NCBI GenBank assembly: GCA_964528595.1
Contig: CAZGTM010000067.1
Span: 1 to 19,764 of the forward strand
DNA length: 19,764 nucleotides
DNA from: CAYFKJ01 sp964528595
GTDB lineage: Bacteria; Pseudomonadota; Alphaproteobacteria; UBA2966
Reading direction: 5' to 3'
Shown in pieces: positions 15,631-19,764 of the stretch; positions within the stretch are counted from its first letter, which is position 1; every line of letters starts with the position of its first letter. The notes below the pieces were generated by a model. The model made no database searches and had not been told where the DNA came from. It saw only the letters and a program-made list of their open reading frames with translations. A program made the position numbers and the translations under genes.

Positions 15631-15857
15631 TTCAAACCTACCTTTCGGTCGAGCCAATCGTCCCAATAATCGTCGTTACCCTGGTCGCCCTGTAGAGCAG
15701 CGTCAAGCTGTGGAACGCTCCAACGCTGCGGACGGCTGTTCGGTGCTATTGGCCGCGGCCATGTCCCGGCGCGCACTTCCCGTCGGAACTGATCAACGCT
15801 ACGACAACCGACGTAGCGAGCAGCTTCCTGTATGGGTATGGCACGGGGTGAGATCAT
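15627..15857 (-). CDS. AlpA/Xis-like small DNA-binding protein
   Basis: A 76-residue protein. Residues about 7-50 (IPIQEAARYVGC, then VDQFRREVRAGTWPRPI, then QRWSVPQLDAAL) read as a winged helix-turn-helix of the MerR-like excisionase/AlpA type, in which the recognition helix is followed by a wing and a short helix. Such proteins bend DNA at att sites during excision or activate the integrase gene. The acidic C-terminal tail (GDQGNDDYWDDW) has no known role. The ATG at 15857 lies 5 bases after the stop of the upstream gene, and the stop overlaps the integrase ATG as ATGA. Position directly before int supports a directionality-factor role. That role is inferred. Confidence 0.68.
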   Translation of the reverse strand: MISPRAIPIQEAARYVGCRSVDQFRREVRAGTWPRPIAPNSRPQRWSVPQLDAALQGDQGNDDYWDDWLDRKVGLK

Positions 15858-15862
15858 GGTAT

Positions 15863-16402
15863 CTAGCCGCCCCCAATCCGCGGCAACAGTTCGGAATAGC
15901 GCCGTCCGCGAGGCGAGCAGGCATTACCCATACGGTATACTTCGCGGCTAACAAGCGAGGTCCAGTCCATCGCCATTGCAACGCGGATCGTGAAACCTTC
16001 GCCAGTCTCGAAATCACCTTCATCAACGCAAGGAAGACCCATGCGAATCCAGCGGAGTACTTCTTCGGTATCGACTTTGAACGCCTTGGCGATTCCCTCA
16101 ATAGGCCAATTCATATCCGAATGGTCGCAACTGTAAATTTCGCGCCAACAGTCGATTCGATCAAAAAAACCCTCAAGCAGAATATTTTCGACAACATTTG
16201 AGGCCTCGCGCGTCCGTGCCTCGTCGACCGCTCGACGCTCACGCCACTCCTGCATTGCAGTGACATCGATTTGCCACGGACGGCTTTTGTTTCCGCGCTC
16301 AATGACCCAAGAATCGCCTGCCTCGGACGCCCATTGTTTGACCGTGTTCAGCGTTTTCCCCGCAATTTGTGCGGCTTCGGAGAGGTTTACGACTTTCGAC
16401 AT
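15863..16402 (-). CDS. DNA-binding protein with two Nu1-like winged-helix repeats
   Basis: A 179-residue protein. Residues 8-53 (LSEAAQIAGKTLNTVKQW, then ERGNKSRPWQIDVTAMQEW) resemble the winged-helix DNA-binding domain of lambda Nu1-type small terminase subunits. A second, diverged copy sits at residues 100-147 (IEGIAKAFKVDTEEVLRW, then FETGEGFTIRVAMAMDW), with the same helix-helix-wing-Trp pattern. A helical segment joins them. It could be a terminase small subunit that marks the element's DNA for packaging, or a replication-initiation or regulatory protein. Its place between the helicase and AlpA-like genes does not settle this. The ATG at 16402 overlaps the previous gene by 16 bases; G-rich GGGGGGTGAT lies upstream. 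Confidence 0.6.
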   Translation of the reverse strand: MSKVVNLSEAAQIAGKTLNTVKQWASEAGDSWVIERGNKSRPWQIDVTAMQEWRERRAVDEARTREASNVVENILLEGFFDRIDCWREIYSCDHSDMNWPIEGIAKAFKVDTEEVLRWIRMGLPCVDEGDFETGEGFTIRVAMAMDWTSLVSREVYRMGNACSPRGRRYSELLPRIGGG

Positions 16403-16710
16403 GTTGTTGTTATCACCCCCCGTGAAAGTCTGTGCCTAGAAATAGAAAGCGGTCGCGCGTTACCCGTAATTGGATTTGCTCCAGAAGGACCCGTAAAGCC
16501 TAGAGCCATAACAGCTTGACCAGGCGGCGCGCCGTACCGTTTCCGATAGAGACGAACGCACCGCGACCGATACGGCTCGGTTAAGCACTCGCGCCGGTTT
16601 GGACACTTGGACGCATTGGACAGGTTAGTCAGGAACTTTTCAAAAACGTCCTCCATGGAGAGTATTAAACTCTCCCGTCCGAAGTGCCTGATGTGTCCAG
16701 ACTCAGTCAT
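16387..16710 (-). CDS. Small Cys-containing hypothetical protein
   Basis: A 107-residue protein that I do not recognise. Its ATG at 16710 overlaps the helicase stop as ATGA and has GGCAGG four bases upstream, which marks it as a translated gene; a longer reading of this frame upstream is only the helicase in another frame. Residues 36-59 (CPNRRECLTEPYRSRC, then VRLYRKRYG) form a basic segment with three cysteines (36, 42, 51) that might bind a metal. The last 40 residues are less ordered and rich in Arg, Ser and Gly. It fills the otherwise empty stretch between helicase and Nu1-like gene. Confidence 0.5.
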   Translation of the reverse strand: MTESGHIRHFGRESLILSMEDVFEKFLTNLSNASKCPNRRECLTEPYRSRCVRLYRKRYGAPPGQAVMALGFTGPSGANPITGNARPLSISRHRLSRGVITTTCRKS

Positions 16711-18044
16711 CCTGCCATCAATCGCAGACCACTCCGTCCGCGATCGCCTCGATTGTTTTTTGTCGCACAAAAACCTTTTTTCCCCATGCTTTGCGCGAAA
16801 TTCTTTCCGCCAAGGGATTGATATCCGTTTTCCCCGCACCATTCCTGATAGGCGTTGTAGAGACGTCCTGAAGACACCCAGCCGGCAAGATCGGGTTCGA
16901 CCATTTCGTCCAGGAATTGTTGAACTGTATCGTTTTGGTTTCGGTATTCGGCAATGGCGGCGAGGACAGATTCGGGCGGGTTCAATCCATTGCGGTACCA
17001 TTGGGCGGCACCTTCAACAATCCAGTGAAGTATCTCTGTCGACGCCGCTTCTAACTTTTTCGGCAACTCTCGATCGCGTTTTTCCGGTGGAATGTATTCA
17101 TCGAAAGGTACCAACAATACTCGCCGCCACATGCCCTCATCCTGGCCCCGTATTGCGGGCTTATCGTTCCCCGAAACCAACATCTTGAATTCAGGCTGAA
17201 AGTCGAAATAGCCACGGTGGAGGTGCCGCGCTGCTATCGTATCGGCGCCTGTCAGTTGTTTAATGGTGCTTTCGCTAAATCGAGAGCCGGGATCGGGTTC
17301 GCCCGAAAAAGTAAGTCGCGTGCCTGGAAGTCGGGCTAGTTCTGGAGACGCGCCGTTTCCCCGTCGACTGTCGTGGAGCAATGCTCCAAACGGCATCGTC
17401 GCACAATAGTCTCCTAGCACTCGACGTATCGCCTCATTGACCGTCGATTTTCCATTTGAGCCACCGCCCCAGAAAAAGGCGAAAACCTGTTCGCCGGTAT
17501 GGCCGGTGGCGGAATAACCAACGTACCGCTTTATGAGTTCGCGACGTTCCGCATCCGGCTGAATCTGCTGAAGGAACGGTTCGAATATCTTTTCCTTTAT
17601 CGGTGCGCGATATTTCACCGGAGCTAGTTTGGTTAGGCATAGACTCGGATCATGTGGCCCAAATTCTCCTGTCCGGAGGTTGATAACGCCGTCATCGACG
17701 TTCAACAAATCTGGGTGCGAGTCGAATCGATTAAGCGGTTTGCAAAGCATCGGCTTCGCCTCGCGAAGCATGGCTTCAAGGCGACTGCTTTGACCAGATT
17801 TCGCTGCCCAGGCCGCTCTTTTTTTTGCGGCGTCTGGATCGTCCAATTCGGCAGCTTCTTTAAATATTCTCTTCGCGACTGCCTGTGCCTTGGTTTTGGC
17901 AATCAAATCCTCTGGATCGGCCTTGAAACGTTTTCCGTCCCAATTGAGAAATCCGACCCCCGTAACATATGCGGTATCTTTCGCGTGTCTCTGAACGAAT
18001 CGCTCGGCATTTCCAATATCGTTTTCGAGGAAGTTTTTCTTCAA
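16707..18044 (-). CDS. D5/P4-type SF3 replicative helicase
   Basis: A 445-residue phage/plasmid helicase of the D5-P4 family (SF3, AAA+), which unwinds DNA at the element's origin. Walker A is GGGSNGKST (193-201), Walker B lies in RLTFSGEPD (243-251), and SF3 motif C is MLVSGNDKP (288-296) with Asn293. The D5_N-like region occupies about residues 85-185, and a C-terminal winged-helix-like region (RLYNAYQEWCGENGYQSLG) follows. No primase active site is present in this polypeptide. The start is TTG at 18044: GGAGG lies seven bases upstream, and the TTG overlaps the preceding stop as TTGA. Earlier in-frame starts would lie inside the upstream gene. Confidence 0.9.
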   Translation of the reverse strand: MKKNFLENDIGNAERFVQRHAKDTAYVTGVGFLNWDGKRFKADPEDLIAKTKAQAVAKRIFKEAAELDDPDAAKKRAAWAAKSGQSSRLEAMLREAKPMLCKPLNRFDSHPDLLNVDDGVINLRTGEFGPHDPSLCLTKLAPVKYRAPIKEKIFEPFLQQIQPDAERRELIKRYVGYSATGHTGEQVFAFFWGGGSNGKSTVNEAIRRVLGDYCATMPFGALLHDSRRGNGASPELARLPGTRLTFSGEPDPGSRFSESTIKQLTGADTIAARHLHRGYFDFQPEFKMLVSGNDKPAIRGQDEGMWRRVLLVPFDEYIPPEKRDRELPKKLEAASTEILHWIVEGAAQWYRNGLNPPESVLAAIAEYRNQNDTVQQFLDEMVEPDLAGWVSSGRLYNAYQEWCGENGYQSLGGKNFAQSMGKKGFCATKNNRGDRGRSGLRLMAG

Positions 18045-18631
18045 AACGCGGCCTCCGTCCTCGAAGCCTTGACGAGTTTCGCGAATTCGTTTCGCGCCAA
18101 ATCTCGCCACGCCTCTCTGTCGTTTCGGTGTAGGTCATAGTCGAAAAAATCTTCGAAATACTCGGCAAGTTCGCCGTTGAAAAACTGCTGCCGGCGCCAT
18201 CGCTCAGGCCACCGGATAATGTCAATTTTTGCAGCGATGCCTTCAAGGCGGCAGGCGAACCTTTCCGCCAGAATTTCGCCCTCCAGGTCGGCGCCGAACC
18301 AAAGAATCAGATGGCGGTGCCGAAACGGCTCGAAATCAAAGTTGTCCAGATTGAACCGGTCGCGAATGATATCGATGTTAGTAGGGGTCGAAACCAAAGC
18401 CGTATTTTTCAACACGCCGGCAACATCGATTTGCGACGTGGTATCGCGACCATCGTAAAAAAGAACGGGTCCGCCGGAGTCCGAATACACATTTTCGATT
18501 CCGGGAAGTTGTTCCTTGTAGCCCCTATACGGGAGAGGTTCGCGGTCGATCGCGTCTTGGCCAAAATCCCGCGGCGGCGCTAAATCTTGCGCCCCGCACG
18601 TCGATCCGGTACTATATTTGCCTTCGCGCAT
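18041..18631 (-). CDS. TOPRIM-like protein, first gene of replication operon
   Basis: A 196-residue protein coupled to the helicase by a TTGA overlap. Residues 107-145 (HLILWFGADLEGEILAERF, then AAKIDIIRWPERW) resemble the part of TOPRIM domains in phage primases where the DxD pair sits before a Gly, but the first Asp position is Gly113, so metal binding may be impaired. The N-terminal part includes GPVLFYDGRDTT. No zinc-binding primase domain is visible. In related elements such a domain is fused to the helicase; here they are separate polypeptides. The ATG at 18631 has AGGGAAG six bases upstream. The TOPRIM assignment is tentative. Confidence 0.55.
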   Translation of the reverse strand: MREGKYSTGSTCGAQDLAPPRDFGQDAIDREPLPYRGYKEQLPGIENVYSDSGGPVLFYDGRDTTSQIDVAGVLKNTALVSTPTNIDIIRDRFNLDNFDFEPFRHRHLILWFGADLEGEILAERFACRLEGIAAKIDIIRWPERWRRQQFFNGELAEYFEDFFDYDLHRNDREAWRDLARNEFAKLVKASRTEAAF

Positions 18632-18648
18632 TCGAACTTCCCTGAGAT

Positions 18649-18675
18649 ACCCGATCGCCCATCGATCGGGTTTTT
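18649..18675. promoter_or_regulatory. Hairpin in the leader of the leftward operon
   Basis: ACCCGATCG (18649-18657) and CGATCGGGT (18663-18671) form a perfect 9-bp stem with loop CCCAT. On the plus strand it is followed by TTTTTCT, so it could act as an intrinsic terminator for rightward antisense transcripts. On the minus strand it lies in the predicted leader of the leftward operon, a few bases before the AGGGAAG ribosome site, where it could control translation. Confidence 0.55.
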
Positions 18676-18687
18676 CTCAAATTTCAT

Positions 18688-18705
18688 GTTGGAAATTTCT
18701 CCAAT
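18688..18705. promoter_or_regulatory. Left operator-like element
   Basis: GTTGGAAATTTCTCCAAT is an imperfect palindrome of the form TTGGA-N6-TCCAA. Its reverse complement differs from the right element (18730-18747) at only two central positions. It covers the predicted -10 box GAAATT of the leftward promoter, so a bound protein would block transcription. Confidence 0.68.
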
Positions 18706-18722
18706 AAAAAGCTTGACGTCAA
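18694..18722 (-). promoter_or_regulatory. Predicted leftward promoter of the replication-integration operon
   Basis: TTGACG (18722-18717, minus strand) is followed after exactly 17 bases by GAAATT (18699-18694). The -35 matches consensus at five of six positions; the -10 is weaker. Initiation near 18687 would give a 56-base leader. Confidence 0.5.
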
Positions 18723-18723
18723 G
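18712..18723. promoter_or_regulatory. Central palindrome CTTGACGTCAAG
   Basis: A perfect 12-bp palindrome centred at 18717.5. It supplies a TTGACG -35 box on each strand and is the exact midpoint between the two TTGGA-N6-TCCAA elements. It may also be a binding site itself. Confidence 0.6.
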
Positions 18724-18741
18724 AAAAAAATTGGAGAATAT
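18713..18741 (+). promoter_or_regulatory. Predicted rightward promoter of the regulator gene
   Basis: TTGACG (18713-18718) is followed after exactly 17 bases by GAATAT (18736-18741), which matches the -10 consensus at only three positions. Initiation near 18748 would give a leader of about 23 bases before the ATG at 18771. Confidence 0.5.
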
Positions 18742-18747
18742 TCCAAC
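18730..18747. promoter_or_regulatory. Right operator-like element
   Basis: ATTGGAGAATATTCCAAC, of the form TTGGA-N6-TCCAA, covers the predicted rightward -10 box and mirrors the left element at equal distance from the centre. The likely ligand is the product of the adjacent regulator gene; that is inference. Confidence 0.68.
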
Positions 18748-18770
18748 AGCACAAATTTGACGGGTTGATC

Positions 18771-19289
18771 ATGCTCTTTTCGAATTCAGACATAATGCGA
18801 GCAGTAGGGTTTCCGACGAACGTAAAAAACCGGAAGGCATACGACCGCGGGCGGGGCGCTCTAAAGTACTTGGTTGAGCGAAATTGGATAAGGGCTTCCG
18901 AGAAACTTGAAACCGGCGCGGGCGCTCGGCGACGCTACGATCTACTCGAAACTCAAATTGCGGTCGTTGCCTTGACGCTTTGCCTTAAGTCCCGTCAGGC
19001 GCCGGCGGCTGTTGAACAGATCATCAATGATCTTCGCGCGCCTGCGTTGCAGGGATACGATTTGCTGGATTCCGCTTTGGAGATCGCCGGAAAGCGGCAA
19101 GGGATTGTCGTTCCCATGCCCATTCAAGTTACCTCGCTCGTCCTGGATGACGGCAGCATTCTTTTTAAAGTTATCGCTTCCGAAGAACGAGAAATTCAAA
19201 AAGTCGATCTATCGACCATTATCAACTTGGCGCTGTTGTTCGAACCTCTTGCGGACTTAATCGCGGAAAGGGAGTCGGAGCATGACTGA
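18771..19289 (+). CDS. Putative MerR-like regulator of the element
   Basis: A 172-residue protein. Residues about 5-60 read as a DNA-binding region: SDIMRAVGF, a basic KNRKAYDRGRGALKYLVERNWI helix region, then GAGARRRYDLLETQIAVVALTLCL, whose RRYDLLETQIAV resembles the wing and following helix of MerR-type domains. The C-terminal half (IVVPMPIQVTSLVLDDGSILFKVIA) looks like a small beta-rich dimer or sensor domain. I do not recognise the family with certainty. Position, directly downstream of the symmetric divergent operators, fits a repressor of both promoters, as in a lysogeny-type switch. The start is ATG 18771; a TTG at 18765 is possible. The ribosome site is weak. Confidence 0.6.
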   Translation: MLFSNSDIMRAVGFPTNVKNRKAYDRGRGALKYLVERNWIRASEKLETGAGARRRYDLLETQIAVVALTLCLKSRQAPAAVEQIINDLRAPALQGYDLLDSALEIAGKRQGIVVPMPIQVTSLVLDDGSILFKVIASEEREIQKVDLSTIINLALLFEPLADLIAERESEHD

Positions 19290-19578
19290 CGATTCCGAAT
19301 CCGTTGTTCCGGTCACACCCGAAAACGTACTCGACGAAACTGTCGACGTTCGGAGCGCGACCCTCAATTCAAACGATAGCGGAGTCACGTTCTTTCACGA
19401 CGGCGACAAGTTCGTGTTCGGAATATTTCAAGAGGGAAAAGGTCACGTCACGCGCATGACACCCGAAGTCGCTTTGGCGATGGGCCAAGCGATGGCCGAA
19501 CATGCCGTCCTCGCACACGCCGACATTGAAGCTGTACACGCTGCGGAAATGTCCGCGCGCAAACGCAAATCTCATTGA
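19282..19578 (+). CDS. Hypothetical protein following the regulator
   Basis: A 98-residue acidic protein that I do not recognise. Its ATG at 19282 lies inside the end of the regulator gene (8-base overlap) with GGGAG seven bases upstream, so it is cotranscribed and probably coupled. Residues about 33-50 (GVTFFHDGDKFVFGIFQE) suggest a small beta sheet; residues about 60-90 are Ala-rich and helical (ALAMGQAMAEHAVLAHADIEAVHAAEMSARKRK). There is no signal peptide or membrane segment. Confidence 0.62.
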   Translation: MTDDSESVVPVTPENVLDETVDVRSATLNSNDSGVTFFHDGDKFVFGIFQEGKGHVTRMTPEVALAMGQAMAEHAVLAHADIEAVHAAEMSARKRKSH

Positions 19579-19589
19579 GGGGAACAATA

Positions 19590-19764
19590 ATGACGAACGT
19601 GGCCGAAAACCTCGAAGTGCGCGACCTCCCCGACCGGTCGGGCGAAACACTGCATCGTGACGCGACCATCCGCGCCGGCAGCGATGACCGTCATATAGAT
19701 TTATCTTTCTCAAGCGAGGAAATAGTCGACCGTTGGTTCGGCGGCGAAATCCTCGACCACTCCC
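19590..19764 (+). CDS. HK97-type prohead protease-like, N-terminal fragment (runs off window)
   Basis: The first 58 residues are visible. The start is ATG 19590 with the strong ribosome site GAGGGGAAC. After a polar leader, the segment IDLSFSSEEIVDRWFGGEILDHS resembles the opening strand region of prohead proteases in alphaproteobacterial phages, where SFSSE, RWFG and EILDHS are recurring elements. These enzymes process the capsid scaffold during head assembly and are sometimes fused to the major capsid protein. The catalytic His and Ser lie beyond the window, so this rests on the N-terminal pattern. It is the main hint that the element carries head genes. Confidence 0.55.
   Translation, partial: MTNVAENLEVRDLPDRSGETLHRDATIRAGSDDRHIDLSFSSEEIVDRWFGGEILDHS

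Noticed and set aside
16711..17001. Upstream extension of the small Cys protein frame
   Set aside because: It lies over the helicase C-terminal coding region and has no start signal; the ATG at 16710 with a ribosome site is the better start.
14521..19764. CRISPR array or known defence system in the element
   Set aside because: No regularly spaced repeats and no nuclease, methylase or toxin-antitoxin motifs were seen in the visible part; the only tandem repeats are the 10-bp units beside attL.

Overview
The window looks like a chromosome contig from an alphaproteobacterium, probably Rhodospirillales-like. This rests on protein character, GC-rich codon use in the left three quarters, a class I PHA synthase, and the gene run alaC-hom-glpX-recJ, a familiar alphaproteobacterial order. 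No species can be assigned from the sequence alone. A 100-N scaffold gap lies at 4959-5058.

Layout of the host part (1-14520). A small lipoprotein and a glutathione S-transferase point right. A leftward block from 7112 down to 945 holds a class I PHA synthase (phaC), a membrane-anchored SAM methyltransferase-like protein cut by the N gap, a COG3573-type FAD-dependent dehydrogenase, and a ThDP-dependent acetolactate synthase-like enzyme. The last two genes are translationally coupled. From 7259 rightward come an OmpA-family lipoprotein with a triplicated LPDWANP motif and a long Pro/Ala linker, then alaC (alanine aminotransferase), hom (homoserine dehydrogenase), glpX (class II fructose-1,6-bisphosphatase), recJ (single-strand exonuclease) and tRNA-Glu(UUC).

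Layout of the mobile part (14521-19764, right end not in window). Directly after the 3' end of tRNA-Glu begins an integrated phage-like element of visibly lower GC. Six tightly overlapping leftward genes run from 18631 to 14551: a TOPRIM-like fragment, an SF3/D5-type helicase, a small Cys-containing protein, a protein with two Nu1-like winged-helix repeats, an AlpA/Xis-like DNA-binding protein and a tyrosine integrase. They appear to be one transcription unit joining replication, excision and integration. Divergent from it is a MerR-like putative regulator, then a small hypothetical protein and the start of a gene resembling HK97-type prohead proteases. The two transcription units share a 60-bp control region, 18688-18747. 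It is an exactly centred symmetric arrangement: a central CTTGACGTCAAG palindrome carries a -35 box on each strand, and an 18-bp TTGGA-N6-TCCAA operator-like element covers each -10 position.

The compact int / AlpA-like / primase-helicase plan next to a capsid-maturation gene suggests a phage satellite (for example a capsid-forming PICI-like island) or a small prophage. The window ends before this can be decided. The strongest points for a second look are the symmetric divergent promoter-operator, the integrase that lacks the expected first catalytic arginine, the tandem 10-bp repeats beside the tRNA attachment site, the repeated use of TTGA stop/start overlaps, and the evidence that the N gap has a true length of zero or a multiple of three.
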